Shown in pieces: positions 45,034 to 58,500 of a stretch of DNA of 64,000 nucleotides. Both the position numbers and the translations under genes were made by a program. The notes beneath the pieces were generated by a model. That model saw nothing but the letters and a program-made list of their open reading frames with translations, had not been told where the DNA came from and made no database searches. The stretch covers positions 1 to 64,000 of the forward strand of contig MU623401.1 of assembly GCA_025201765.1 (NCBI GenBank), given 5' to 3'. Origin of the DNA: Daldinia sp. FL1419. Lineage: Eukaryota > Ascomycota > Sordariomycetes > Xylariales > Hypoxylaceae. Position 1 is the first letter of the stretch. Every line of letters begins with the position of its first letter.

Positions 45034-46632
45034 TTACTTGGCTCCTCGGCCAGCTAGAGCTGATGTTCTCGCCAACTTGGTATTCCTAGCTTGGTCCCAT
45101 TCTCTCCCGGAGTTTCCAGTCTGTGCCTCTCTTTGAGCCTTCTTTTCCTCCTTGAGTGTCCGGGCCTTTTCTCTCGGATCAATAACAACTAATTCCTCTT
45201 CGGCCTTTTTTCGATATGATAAGTCTTTACCGAGTTTGTCGGCCGTAAAACTTAGAGCGTGTGACATCCAACCCTCATCGTCGCTCTCTTCTTTCTCGGC
45301 CTTGTCCCATGAATTGCAACTTTGACAGTTAGCTATAAAATGTAGGTCACATAGTTCTGCCTCGTCGTCGTTCTCGGCCGAGCCTTGTTCAGTACTATTA
45401 TCTATCGTAGGTACGTTCTGTTGCTCCTTCTCAGGCGCTGCTTGACCGAGTTTAGAGCGGAAGGCTTGAAGCATCAGTAAATCGTCATTTACGGTAGCCG
45501 CTTCACCCCCTCTTCGCCTTTTTCTCCCACGTGTAGAGGTTTCCGGGATTAATTGTTCCAATGCTGTTTTCTTGACTTCCTGTATTGGTTCAGAATGGAT
45601 AGTCCGTTTCATGGATGCTTTCAAGGCTGCAATCTCTTCATTTGCTCGCTCTAGTGCAGATTTCTTCGGCGACTCCGGCTCTGGAGATGATTCATCCCGA
45701 ACGGGGATGGGTGCGCTCTTCGTAGGCGGTGGTGATGGCCGTACGTCCGATTTCGCGTCGGTTCGAAGTTCGCGAACCGGTATAGAAGTGCCGCTTGCTT
45801 TGGCTTCCTTCTTACTACTCTTTGGCGGCTTAGGAGCGGGTGTTGGTTCTTCATCCACATCCATCACGATTCGCGAGTCGAATTTTGCCTTTTTGAGGAC
45901 CGGCGCATCATCGTCACCTTCTTCATCCCCAAAACTTAACAGCTTCTTCCCCAGCTTCGATTTGGGCTTCTTCTTTTTTTCGGTAGCAGGTGCTTCTTGG
46001 GTACGCTTAGCAATCCTTTCTCGCTTTTGCATGTCATCGAAAGGATTGACAAGAATTTCTACACCCGTAATCCTTATAGGGTAGAGAGGCCGGTCGGTTC
46101 CTTCTGCTATTTCCGCCTCGCCCATACGGGCCAGATTGTAGATGGTATCGCCCACTACTCTCCCAAACACAGTATTCTTGTTGTTCAACTCCTCGGCTTT
46201 GTCCAAGGTAAAGAAGAATTGGCTAGCGTTTGTATCGGGTTTGCTCTCGTTCGCCATACCCAGTAGTCCCCTTCGATTAAACTTTAGTCGCGAATGAAAT
46301 TCATCCTTGAAGTTTACACCCGTAGGTCCAGCATTCTTCCCACGGCGCTGATCCATGGGCCACGGATCCAGATCGCCGCTATATGCACCTCCATCATAGA
46401 TAGACTCGCCGCCGTTTCCTGTTCCAGTAGGATCACCTCCTTGTATAATAAAGCCGGGGACCAGGCGATGAAATATCGTATTATCGTAATACCCGTCGAG
46501 ACATAATTGAAGGAAGTTTCGTGACGTAAGCGGGGTCTGCTTTGCAAATAACTCGACGGACAAGTCGCCTAACGTCGTATGGAGAATTAGCGAGGCCGTA
46601 GGCTGAGGCTCGAGATTATAGATGGAGGACAT
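45034..46632 (-). CDS. CWC27: Spliceosomal peptidyl-prolyl isomerase Cwc27
   Basis: Cyclophilin-type protein associated with the activated spliceosome. Intronless, 532 residues, starting at the ATG that opens MSSIYNLEPQPTASLILHTT; upstream in-frame codons have no ATG. The cyclophilin domain covers residues 1-190: SVELFAKQTPLTSRNFLQL, TIFHRLVPGFIIQGGDPTG, GLLGMANESKPDTNASQFFF and TVFGRVVGD. The rest is long, charged and disordered. It carries a Lys-rich segment (EKKKKPKSKLGKKLLSFGD) and the short CDLHFIANCQSCNSWD motif that marks Cwc27 rather than other cyclophilins. In such proteins isomerase activity is often weak or lost; I do not judge it here. The gene diverges from deoxyhypusine synthase across 690 bp. 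Confidence 0.94.
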   Translation of the reverse strand: MSSIYNLEPQPTASLILHTTLGDLSVELFAKQTPLTSRNFLQLCLDGYYDNTIFHRLVPGFIIQGGDPTGTGNGGESIYDGGAYSGDLDPWPMDQRRGKNAGPTGVNFKDEFHSRLKFNRRGLLGMANESKPDTNASQFFFTLDKAEELNNKNTVFGRVVGDTIYNLARMGEAEIAEGTDRPLYPIRITGVEILVNPFDDMQKRERIAKRTQEAPATEKKKKPKSKLGKKLLSFGDEEGDDDAPVLKKAKFDSRIVMDVDEEPTPAPKPPKSSKKEAKASGTSIPVRELRTDAKSDVRPSPPPTKSAPIPVRDESSPEPESPKKSALERANEEIAALKASMKRTIHSEPIQEVKKTALEQLIPETSTRGRKRRRGGEAATVNDDLLMLQAFRSKLGQAAPEKEQQNVPTIDNSTEQGSAENDDEAELCDLHFIANCQSCNSWDKAEKEESDDEGWMSHALSFTADKLGKDLSYRKKAEEELVVIDPREKARTLKEEKKAQREAQTGNSGREWDQARNTKLARTSALAGRGAK

Positions 46633-47323
46633 GATTCGCAACGACCTCTAATAACGATCAATGGAAGGAAGACGCTGGGTGGAGAAGACAGGCTTCAATT
46701 TGGCAAAACTATTCTGAATGTTAAAATAAAAACATGAAGTCTGGAGATTTAATTAGATGTAGTTGACATGCAAATTGCTTGATTGAATAGCTCAGCGCGT
46801 TTCGATGTTCTGTTTAACTAGCTTGAATTTATGTACTTAGCTAATAAGTTCAAGCTCCGGTTTGCTGCAGGCAGAATAAGCCTTATCTTATCGAGAGGCG
46901 CAGATGCGGTCGCAAGGTCGTACGCAAAGGTACATAGGTAGGTACTCGAGTAAAAAGTTGTAACCTTACACTCTCCACCCATAGGGCAATCGAGCAGGGG
47001 CTCTAGCATGTACTTTTTCGCCTCAACGTACTACCGAAAGGTTTTTAGATGCGAACATCAATGCAAATATTGGCCGTATAAACCAGGTTATAATAGATTA
47101 TCAAGGGGTAATTATACCACATCTTACATAACTAAGGTGATTTCATCCGAGGTTTTCTATCAAGTCGTGAAAATTTATAACAGAGGTACATATTTAATTA
47201 CCTATCTGAGCGACTTACACCCAACGAACCAGTTAGGTTTGGTGTGTAGATAATTGTCACTAGGCCTACTCTTTAAAAAATTGGAAGATTTCTACTACAA
47301 AAATAATACGGAGAAATACCACT
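46633..47323. other. Divergent promoter, CWC27 / deoxyhypusine synthase
   Basis: Shared upstream region of two divergent housekeeping genes. No other gene seen. Confidence 0.55.
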
Positions 47324-48510
47324 ATGGCGACCCAGGAATTAAACCCGAACTTGCCACCTTCGGAGGCGACGAACGCTGTTCTTGTTCCCTCCGATGAGCT
47401 ACCAGAAGGAGCTCAGAAGGTCGAAGAGATTGACTTCAATGCTTTCAAGGGGCGACCAATTACCGTGGATGATGTGCTTGGGGGCATGAAGCATATGGGA
47501 TTCCAAGGGTCTTCCATGGCCGAAGCCGTACGGATTATCAATGATATGGTTAGCAAAGGGAATGTACTCAGTTCGTGGCTTTTAACTAACAAGTTTCGAA
47601 GCGAGCATGGCGTGATCCGGAAACGGGTGATAAGACGACAATATTCCTCGGCTATACGTCAAATATGATTTCGTGCGGTCTAAGAGGAATCTTTCGATAC
47701 TTAGTAGAGAACAAGCACGTCTCATGCATTGTCACATCAGCAGGCGGCGTTGAAGAGGACTTTATAAAATGCCTCGGAGACACATATATGTCTTCGTTCA
47801 GCGCCAAAGGGGCAGAGCTCAGAGCTAAGGGTCTCAACCGCATAGGTAACTTGATGGTTCCCAATGCAAACTATTGTGCATTCGAAGACTGGGTCGTGCC
47901 TATCCTAGATAAGATGCTCGAAGAGCAAGAGGCAAGCAAGGGAACCGACGAAGAAATTAACTGGACCCCATCCAAGGTTATTCACCGACTCGGGAAAGAG
48001 ATTAACGACGAAAGATCGGTATATTACTGGGCATACAAGAACGATATTCCGGTCTTCTGTCCAGCTTTGACGGATGGCAGTTTGGGCGATATGCTATACT
48101 TCCACACCTTTAAAGCCTCGCCAAAGCAGTTGAAGATCGATATAGTGGAGGATATTCGACGCATTAATACCATATCCGTACGGGCCAAACGGGCGGGAAT
48201 GATTATACTGGGTGGTGGCGTCATCAAGCACCACATCGCAAATGCGTGTTTGATGAGAAACGGAGCAGAATCTGCCGTCTATATTAACACGGCTCAAGAG
48301 TTTGACGGTAGTGATGCGGGTGCGCGGCCGGATGAAGCTGTCTCCTGGGGAAAGATCAAAGTAGGAGCAGATCATGTAAAGGTAAGGTGCCGAGTTTCCC
48401 AATTAAGTTGTTTCAGTACTCACTTGTTCTAACACTTGTCTTAGGTATACCTCGAGGCCTCCGCGTGTTTCCCTTTTATTGTAGCCAGCACTTTTGCCAA
48501 GGACGATTAG
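47324..48510 (+). CDS. DYS1: Deoxyhypusine synthase
   Basis: Transfers the aminobutyl group of spermidine to a lysine of translation factor eIF5A, the first step of hypusine formation, in the cytosol. Three exons (47324-47548, 47602-48381, 48445-48510) give 356 residues, the normal length. The first intron (GTTAGC donor, CTAAC branch) joins AVRIINDM to RAWRDPETGDKTTIFLGYTS. Other family segments seen: KHVSCIVTSAGGVEEDFIKC, NRIGNLMVPNANYCAFEDW, FCPALTDGSLGDMLYFHTF, LGGGVIKHHIANACLMRNG, and AVSWGKIKV, whose lysine matches the active-site lysine that forms the enzyme-substrate intermediate. The protein ends VASTFAKDD. Confidence 0.96.
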
Positions 48511-49256
48511 GTGGGAGGCATTGATACCGGTGTAAAGTTAAGGAATCCTAACTTTATTTCTTAACCATCCAACGGCCATATGGCTCGTGTATGTTCGATT
48601 TACTACGCGTAAGCAGTTAGCTGGATAGTAAACTTTGCTGCCAATAGCGGCCATTAGTAAAAGGTCCTCCGAATCTAAGCGTGGTTGAGGGGTCACCCTC
48701 GCAAACGAAAAAAAAAAGAAAAAAAAAGAGGGAGAGGCACTTGGGTTAAACAAAGCATTGTCTATTATATTTAACGGCCCTCATCAACACATTGGTATTT
48801 ACTGGGTACCTGCCTACAAACTTATCAGTCAAACTTCCACTTCCAACAGCCAGCACTCACTTGATACACCAAGCAACGCCCCATAGACTAAGCGTTCCCA
48901 TCATCAGATACGGCGGTCTTCAGCGCTTAAGATTATTAAAAAGATGTTCTTATATAATAATCTATCCATTCTGAGATCGCGAAGGATTGAAGTCTTTGGC
49001 CGAAATCACCGGCCACTTTAGGGATCCTAATAGAATAATTTTAAGCAAGCTTCTTTCCATCATTAAGCCATTCCTACTATATCCGCTCAGTTAGTCCCAT
49101 ATATCATCGCTTCGCTCGGAAAATAAACCTACATTTTCCTGTGCATAACCCGCAGGAGCGGAAAACCAATTCTGAATACCTAACAACACTCCCTTCTCAG
49201 ATCAGGCTCCCCTATAAACGAGTCATCCCCCGTCAGCCTATCTGTCGTATTTCAAC
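48511..49256. other. Intergenic, no gene recognised
   Basis: 3' flank of deoxyhypusine synthase and upstream of the next plus-strand gene. A-rich tract at 48709-48728. No gene seen. Confidence 0.5.
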
Positions 49257-50708
49257 ATGCTTCTATGTTTCGATACAGCTTTGCGGATGAGGGGTCCTGA
49301 GTTTGACGTAGAGTTTGATACGGAACCAGCCTGGTTGAGAGATATCTCAAAGCATATAACCATCTCTCCTGGCTTAAATCGTCTTCTGCCTTCCCCGGAG
49401 TCGCCAGATAAACTGGCACATGTCTCAAATCAATCTATGCGATCAAATGATGGCTACGACGTACCTCATATAATAAACCTAACGCCCGTACCGTCAACCA
49501 CGCTTGGATCACGTCCAAGCTCCCCAAGATTGTGTGAAGCAGAACTTGAGGAAGCAAGAGCTCTTATCTGTTTAAAATATGGAGAGATCGAAAATGAGGA
49601 AGTTGCCAGGGCGTTAATAACTCTTTGCGTGGAAAGCGCAACCAGCACTAACTCAATTATCGATGGCAATTCCACTCCATCGCTCCTTCCTTCCCCAGGA
49701 AGCGACACTTCTAAGTAAGTTTGTACCAATACCGGACTATTTAATAACAACTCTTTTCGGATGTTGGTTTTCTCGAACGGGTTTCTATTATTTTTCTCTC
49801 TCTCTCTACTTATTACCTGCCAACTAGATTATTTACCCAAATCCGTGCAATGGTAATGTTCGACAACTTTCTCATTGCTCGGCTAACTGAACAATGCCCA
49901 CAGCGTTCTTATTTCTGATCAAATCCCCTCGAAAATACGCCCACTTGATTCACGAGTGACTCGACAGACCAGACAAGAGCACGCCACAGGCTTGGAATTT
50001 GAAGCCTTGGGAGCCACCATGAGCCCACGCAGCGAGCGATTAGACCCAGTTAGATCGAGACGTAAGCACAGGAGTGATCACAGGTCCCCAGAAGATAGGC
50101 TTCTAGAGGAAGCTATCGCTGAAGCAGGGGGCGAACCGGCTGACGACGCTTCAAAGGAGGACTGGGATCGTTATCTGGGTAATTGTATAAATGCATTAGA
50201 CCAAAGATCAGCCTCGAGCTCATGGCCTCAGCTTGAGAAGGCAGAACAGTTTATCAAGAAGATGGGACAAGCACCTTTTAGACGGCGAGGTTATAGTAGT
50301 GACGAAGATGACCCACCCAAAGATGGCACACCAACACCACCAGACGAACAGAAAGTTAAGGCCGAAAAAGGCCAGAACGATCAGAATGGCCAGAACGAGA
50401 ATAGTCAAGTTACAACTACACTCCCAGAAGGATGTCGTAAAATGGCGGAGAGCAGAAAGTACATAGTGCAAGCAGCCGAGAAACTTGATGAGTTGAAAGA
50501 TGTCGAAAAGTCGACCAAGAGAAATGATATGAAGGCTTCTGCATCTAAGGCCTTTCCGCCAGACTCGGCAGCTGATCATAATGCTTCACCACGGAAAAAA
50601 CGTCGAACAGTATTAGATTCCCTAGAATCGGATTTGGGCAAGAATTGGGACGTTCATGTTGATGAACAAGGTCATAGGCCGACTAGGAAAAAGGCTAGCA
50701 AGCCCTAA
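49257..50708 (+). CDS. Unknown nuclear-type protein
   Basis: Two exons (49257-49714, 49904-50708) with a 189-bp intron (GTAAGT donor, GGCTAACTG branch, CCCACAG acceptor) give 420 residues in frame. I recognise no domain. The N-terminal half is Ser/Pro-rich with short acidic helices (ELEEARALICLKYGEIENEE). The C-terminal half has an Arg-rich patch (RSRRKHRSDHRSPEDRL), a more ordered segment (EDWDRYLGNCINALDQR, then EKAEQFIKKMGQAPFRRRGY), and nuclear-localisation-like basic clusters PRKKRRTV and RKKASKP at the end. That points to a nuclear protein, by inference. A second ATG at 49287 (MRGPEFDVEFD) could be the start. The two parts might be separate genes, but the splice junction keeps frame. 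Confidence 0.65.
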
Positions 50709-52504
50709 TCACCTGGGTAGCCTTCCAAAATGTTCATATTTCTAGATGAGCTTGCTACGAGGCGGACCAAGATGCGAGGAACCCTATCTAGGTAGCTATG
50801 GAACTACAAGGCTCTTATATAGAGTACGGGGCCTATCGTGATGGGGAAAGGTGTATTACCCGCATCGTGGATGTCGTCTTCGGTTATTCGGGCAAGCTAC
50901 TATATTATTCACGTTACCCAGAGTAAAAGCGCTCGATAAGTACTTCTTACTCACCTAGCATTGAGGCTATGGCTATAGGTGTAATTCAATATACAATCCT
51001 GTCGGATAAAACGTTTATTTGTGGAAGTGAAGATTGTACAAAATATTTAGATACGTAATACTTTAGGTACCTGAAGCGAGCCAGGCTAGCCCCATCTACA
51101 AATAGCTTAGAAAAGTTAGCGTAAAGATTATTTACAGGGTATGTCCTGTTTTGTATTATGACCGATCTACATGCAAATACAAACATCAAAGTCTGCCATT
51201 TCACGACTTTGTGTTGTCCTCACTTCGCGCACTTTTAGCACTTTAGCACATAAGCATTTAGCCAATGGTATGCCGCTCTATATACAAACGAAAGTTCCAC
51301 TGCGCCTTGTACTATACCACACTGCATCTGGTTTAATGTAGCTTCCCGTACAAGGACGAATTAAATTTTTGCTTATTTAGTAGTGTGTTTTGATTGTATC
51401 AATGTACATATACGAATTGGAAGTTACATCCATGGACGCAGAGGATCTTCGTGTGCTACGTACATACATGTACTTAGGTAGCACAGATAAACTTGATCAT
51501 GCACGTCTGTAGTTGGTCAACTTGGCAAGTCTCAAAATGCGCAGACGGTTGCGACGCGAAGAGGTGATTGGATGTTTAAGACGGGCAGGTGCAAGGTTTG
51601 GGTCCATTGTATGCAGATACGCCCCGATTGGATGGGGGAAGAAGAAGAAAGGGAAGGGGAACCTAGTATCTTTAATGCTCAATGCTTACCAGTGTTGGTC
51701 AACAACCGCTGGTCTGCAGTTGCGTTGCTGCAGTTGCTGCAGGCTTACTTCATAAACAGATTAACTAGCGGCTTATGGGTTCCGTCCTGCACCCCTGCTC
51801 GGGGGCTCGGTTTAGTCTAGCCTGTCTTGGATTTTCTAGTTGAAATCGTCCCAGGCGGGTGCCACGCGAAAGTTTGTGTTTTCGAGGGTCTCCAATTTCA
51901 GCCTCTTCAACCCATCCCGTCTTCTTCAAATGCCCTTCACCTTATCGAATACCGAAATACACCATTTAAAAATCATCCGTTGTTTCACGAGCATTGTATA
52001 GGTACCTGTCGCATAGACAACGATCAAATTCTAAAAGGAGGAGATCCTAAATAATACAATAATAACCGAAATCGAAACTAAAGGGCTAAGGTTACGGGAG
52101 AGGGGCTGTCGTTGTGACACTTTCAAACTCAGAATAAACGTCTTTCTGCGATTTTATCGTCAAAACCCTCAAAGTCGTTGAAGCCATCGCGATTACGGAG
52201 CCCTCATGAATGTCCGTTCTAATAATTCTATGATATTCATATAAAGGCGGGCTTCCTCTGCCTCTTGCCAGACTATGTAAGTCCGAATTTCTCTTCTAAG
52301 CCTTTTCTAGCTATCCAATTCATTTTCGATATCTATCGCTATCTACACAAATTCTGTTGGGCGCTTGTCTACTATCAAATGCCAGGGGCCTAAGAGTGTA
52401 TACTATTTTTTCTCTGCGTAGTAGAACATGTAGTGTCGATGTCGCGAGATTTCAATATGGCTAGAATGATATAAAATCCCGTTACCCAATTCCGTTACAA
52501 ACAT
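50709..52504. other. Long upstream region of the SNT1-like gene
   Basis: About 1.8 kb without a supported gene. Long 5' leaders are usual for large fungal chromatin regulators, so a 5' UTR with introns is possible. Nothing else seen. Confidence 0.5.
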
Positions 52505-55500
52505 ATGCCAAAGGAGGTCGTTCTCAAGTTAGGGCGACCCCCGAATTACCGAAAAATCATCTAATCCAGTCGCGTAGGGCTTCCCGCTATAATGGATCGC
52601 GGTACGATGGGGATTCGCGCCGCTCCAGGTCCAGAGAGCGCTCACCAGACCGGAGATCATTGTATAGTGACGGCGGACCGCGACGTTCTTCTGCCGAATC
52701 TCGAGTGAATACTTCCGCGTTCCAGACGAATCGAGATAACTTTCGCGATATCCCCCTATCAAGAGACCCCCCTCGGGGTCCAAAAGCTCTACTTGATGCG
52801 CCTAGCGGACCTCGCGGAGGAGGGTACTCCGGGGATTTCCGCGGCAGGGGTCGCGGTAGAGGAAGAGGCTGGCGAGATGACAGCCGGGATCGCGGAAGGG
52901 ATAGAGACATCGATTTTAGAGATCGAAGAGACAATTCCTACCGCGATGAACGTAGTCGGGAACGTGACCGTGGAGATTGGCGGGATCGTGAACGAGACAG
53001 TTTCCGAGGACGGCGACCATCACCGCGTGGTCGGTCACCTCCCGGCAGGGATTTTCGGGATTCGAGAGACTTAAGAGACGCACCCCTAGGTGTCGATGCG
53101 GAACGCGCTCGGCGCGGATCAAGGGATGGCCCACTTTCTGCTGGATCATCTTCATCTGATCCTCCTTTCGGCCCTTCATCCTATCGTGGGGGATACAGTA
53201 GTCGGGGTCTGCGTGGGGGCCGTGGCGGTTGGGATAGAGGTCGTGGGCGAGGATTTTACGATGATCGTGATAGATACGGTTCGGCTTTTAGGTCGCGTTC
53301 TCAAGAGGGACGGTACCGGGATCGAGACGACCGCGATCGCGATAATCGATATCTCGATCCTGACTTGCGCCCACGCGATCATAGAGATGACCGCGACGTA
53401 CGAGATCGCGAGGGTCGACCTAAACCTGAGAGAGCATCACATGAGCCGCCCCCATTGCCGCCGAAAGACGTTTCACCCCCTCCAATTGCTCCGGCCGCGC
53501 CATCCTTTGGATCGGTACCTAATAGAACCACATCAACGACGGAGATTGGCCCGGTCGCGGGTAAGGCGCCACCAACCGGACCGAGAGCACTTAAAGAGGA
53601 GCGACAGGTGGTACCGGGTCCCCCGCCTAATACGGATTCAAGATTACCGCCCACGGGTCCCTCTAGATCATCCTTCTTAGAAATGAGTCCTACTACCATT
53701 CCTTCTGGTCCACGTTCCCAGACACGACCAGGCCCCTCGAGCAAGCAATGGATAAACCCGAATATTAAGAATCGGGTTCCCGAGTCACCTAAGCTAAGCA
53801 GATCTCAGAGCTTAGCCCAGCCACGGCTTGTTGGGGTTCGTCCGGATGGAGCGCATTCGGATCATCCGATGGATGGTGACCAACGACCTCCTAGTAGTGA
53901 TGCGAAGGCAGATCCACAGCCAGGTTTGGTAGAAAAACGAGTTCATGATACCCATATGGCAGACGTAGGCGAGGAACCTGCTAAACATGATCAGCCACCG
54001 CAGCCTGATAGGGTATCTTTGGACCGAGAACATCAAGCCCAAGAGAGACCTAATAGTAGAGGCAAGAATGAAGACGGTGAGATAGATGAGACTGGCCGTG
54101 CTTTGCAAGATAATCCTCGCGTTGAGCCAAAACCTTTACAGGTGACAGAAGCAGTAAAGCCGAAACCGGAGCGGAAGCCCACTCTCAAAATTTCGTCGAG
54201 ACATGTCTCCTTGCCACGAAAGGAGGTGAAACTGCCCATTCTAGATCAGTCGTCGGAGTCAGATGATGAGGAGTTTGGTGATGTCATTGAATCACAAATG
54301 GCCGAGGTGGAGGCAAAATTAAAGCGGCTCGAGGGAATTGAGGAGGCCGTGCCGGTAGATGCTATAGTGCGACATGCGGCAATATCGCTTGAGGCTATTA
54401 CAAAAATCCTGAACGAGCCAGAGAATTTAGGAGAGATGGTTGGCCACATCCCGGAGGATGTTTCCCCTGGCAAAGCACCCGCAGAGCCAGAGCCCCAGGT
54501 CGAAAAGGCTCTAGTTGTCGCTCCAGTTGTCAAAGAAACCAAGGAGGTTAACGATACTCAGGAGGCTGTTAAGGAGAAGACCCCTCAACCGATAGTGGAA
54601 GAGCCGACCCCAGCAGTTGCGGCTCCAAGTGCGGAGCTTCCTCAACCGTCTATCGAGCACGATATCGATGTGCCTGCGATACGGGAGACGCCCATCGACG
54701 AGCCAAAACCGAAAAGCGATGATGGAGATGTGCATATGGAAGATGTATTAGACGCTGCCCAGACCGATTCCGAAATACAGGCCCCGCTCCGGACACAACT
54801 ATCAGCCCCTCACAAGCCGTCAATTGAACAGCCCTTTGAGGAAGTCCAGACACAATCGCAGGAAATCAGCAAAAGGGGCTCAAGCACGCCATCTCCAGCA
54901 GAGGATGAAGATGAGACAGATATCGAGGATGTCGATCTTCAGACGATCGAGATTGTGCGCGAGCATATGGCGACCCCCCCAATTGATAGTTTGCCCTACT
55001 TCGATGAAAAGCCATGGTTTAAGGACGCCGCTTTTCTGAAGTCGATGGATGCCCAGCAGTCAGGCCTCAGTTCATTCATCTTGGGAAGACTAAATGACGA
55101 AGCGCAGCACCGGTTGGTAGAAGAAACGAATATGAAGTCGATCTATGACAAGAACTATGATAATTATCTGCGATTTACCTTGTCTAACGACCCTGTTGCT
55201 GTTAAAAGCCGGGAGAAGTTTACCTGCATCCCTGGAATGGAGAGTCATAGCCACAAGCCCGGTTTCCACGAGTCGAAGCCCGAAGGGACAAGGCGCAGCA
55301 GATATGCGTCAGAACGTGACCTGGAACGAATCTTGGAAGAGTCGCGACGAGTAGAGGATGAGAAGAGGGAGCGCCAGATGCAAGCGGAAAGAGAAAGATA
55401 CAGGACCGAGAAAGAGGCCGTATTACCTCGGCAGTATCAAGCACCCGAGGAGCGGGAGAAGGAATTCTATCGGGATGTGACTGGCTATATTCAGCCTGAA

Positions 55501-58500
55501 AAAATAGTAGCCGCCTGGCAACTTTTGCCTCCCGTAGATAATTTCACTGAGGAAGAAACGGCGACATTTGAGAAGGCGTACCTCGAATTCCCTAAGCAGT
55601 GGGGTCGTGTTTCGGATCCGTTGGCGGAGAGGGACTTCGGAACCAGCATCCAGTTCTATTACCTCAAGAAGGAGAAGAACGAACTCAACCTGAAGGAGAA
55701 ATTGAAGAAGCGTCCGAGGCAGCGTAAAAAGGGTGGACGTGGCAAACAACGGTCTAGTGCACTGGTCTCCGAACTTGGTAATGGGGATAACGAGAATGAA
55801 GAAAACCAGGAGACGGGCGAAAATGGTGAGCGGCGCCGACCTAGGCGTGCGGCTGCTCCTACTTTTAACTCGGAGGCCACACCAGCCACAGACGGCGAAG
55901 GAACACCAGCTGGTACTCCGGGCCGCAGAGGAGCCGGTTCGAAAGGAGATGGAAGCTCCGAGAAGCCGGAACGTAAGCCTAGAGGGCGTCGGGCCGCGAA
56001 GGATAGAGAAGCAAAACAACCTCGGGTCAATCAGACTCTTGCTGCGGCTCCGCCGGCGGGGGTCAAGGGTAACCGCTCGCGATCCAGTTCGAGGGTTCAC
56101 GGCCCGGAATGGACTCCTCAGCAGGTACCGAACGAAGCGGGCAGAGTTCCGACTCAGTACGAGCTGGCCCCAAGCGCTTCGGCTGTTACACCGGTCGCTA
56201 TATCCGCGCCATTTTCACATGCACAGCCGATACTTAGCCCCGAAAGAGGCGTTCCACCTCCACCCCAACCGCCGGTTTCGATGTCCATGGATGCGATGGG
56301 ACCCCCGCCTTTGCGCCCGGAGCCACCGCAACAACCTTCTGTTGCTATGCTTGACATTGGCACTCCTCCGGTATCGGATCGTAGACCAGGCACGCAAGCA
56401 TCTAGTTATTGGAGCGTGCCTGAGGCAAATGATTTCCCGCAGTTACTTCGTTCTTTCGGTAGCGACTGGGCAGCCATTGCCACGCACATGCGAACCAAAA
56501 CTCCAGTCATGGTAAGCTTTTACCTAATGTTCAATTGGGTATAAACGTATGGTCGCTAATTTTAATAGGTGAAAAACTTTTATACCCGAAAGAAGGATTC
56601 GAACGATTGGCAAGATATTGTTAAAGAGGCGGATGCTAAGAAGCAGCGAGGAGAGAAGAGGCCCGCACCCCCGGCACCTAGCTCTGGTGCTAAGAAGCGC
56701 TACGAAACCTCTAACAGTCGACCGCTCGTAGCTGCAGACGTGGTTATGGAAGATAGTCCCAGTGCAAAAGTCGAGCATCCTCAACCTCCACAGCCAACAA
56801 CGGGCCGTTTCAATGTCCCTATTGCAGCCCAACCGCAGCCTACACTCTTACAAGCATCGTTTGCACCACCTCAGCCTCCGATGGCTCAGATGTCCCAAAC
56901 CCATGGCGCCACGCCACCTGGATCTCAGCCTCTAGCTCAGCCGGTAACGCAGACCATGTCCCCTCGGCCTATGAGAGCACCTTTTTCGTTCGGTGAAAGA
57001 GAGCGGGACATGCCGGTCCAGCAGCCTCCTCGCGTTCCATTGATTCAGAAGACGGCGCAGCAAGGGCCCCCATCGGCACCCGAGCCTCCTATGGGAAGAC
57101 ATCCTTTACCCACATCTCTTATCGAGCCCCAGCCGGAGCGGCCTAAGGTCGAACCTAAGATTCCAAAGGAGCAGCCTCGTCACCAGGAACGTCAGCATCT
57201 GCGCGTGAAGCAGGAGCCGGACCTCATTCACCAATACGACCCATATGCTTCCCAGGCTCATCAGAGTATCAGAATGGTATCGTCTCGTCCAGATAGTGTG
57301 CCAATGTCTCGTCCACCCGACCCTTCTCGTGCCGTAGCGTCAGCGCCAGCACCAGCGCCAGCCCTAACTCCTCAAGCACCCTTTGCAACGATTCTTCAAC
57401 ATCAGCATCATAGGGCATTGTCGGGGGAAGGTGTTCCCTCTCCACGTTCTCGTCCTATGTCAAACCTGTCACGGCCGACGTCCGGTGCTAGTAGCGGAAC
57501 CGAGCCGTTCAGTGCACCACCCGCACAACCTACACCGCCCGCTATTGGTTCCACGCCGACACGTCCACCGGAACGTAAGACGTCTAGTTTGATGGCACTT
57601 CTGAACGATGACCCACCTCCCCCTCCCCCTAAGCGAGTGGTCGAGGTGCCCGCGGCTGCGAAGCCGTCCTCAACCCCTCCACCTCAACCCCAGTCTAGTT
57701 TATCACGTCCTCCTCCTCCTCCGCCGCCGGCGACGGCGCCATCTCATGCTCGGAGAGAATCTGAGCATAGTTATGGATATGGTCGGAACCCTCCACCGGC
57801 GCCATCTGTAATGCCGCCTCTAAAGCCATATGCAACCGCGTCGCCCCAAGCACAACCCTTAAATGCTCCTCGGCATATGCCGCTGGATGCAGCAACGGAA
57901 CGAGAGTATTATGGCACCCGACCACGGTCCTTTCCCTCTGCACATCAATCTCCAGTAGCGAACTCGCCTCAAAATACGCACCACTATCCGCCTCAAAGCC
58001 AGCCGGCTCAAATGCAATACCAACAGCCACAGCCGACGTATCAATATGGTGCGCAGGTTCAGTCAGCCAATATAGCGTCTCCTCCACCTCAATATGGTGG
58101 ACATGCTGCTCCAAGGGGCCACGAGCCTCAGTCTAGCCGAGATATGGGCTGGCCAGGAACACATCAGGGACATCCATTGCAACAGCAGCAACAACCACCG
58201 CCGCAACCGCAACCAACCTGGGCATCACACCCTCCACAACCGCCGAAGTCGACGCAACCGCCGCCAGCTCAGTCGGCATGGGCTGCACAGCATGCACCCA
58301 CGCCAAAGCCGCCGCCGCCTAGCAGTTCCGTCCCACCGCAGCCTTCCTGGGCTTCGGTTCCGCCGCCACCAAGACCCCATGAGCACATGGCTCTGCGTGA
58401 TGTTCGGGACGTCTATTCACAGCACAGAATGCAACCACCTCTACAGCAGTATGCACCTGCTTCGCGCGCTCCTGAGCCTCCCCCACAAGCACCGGCGGCT

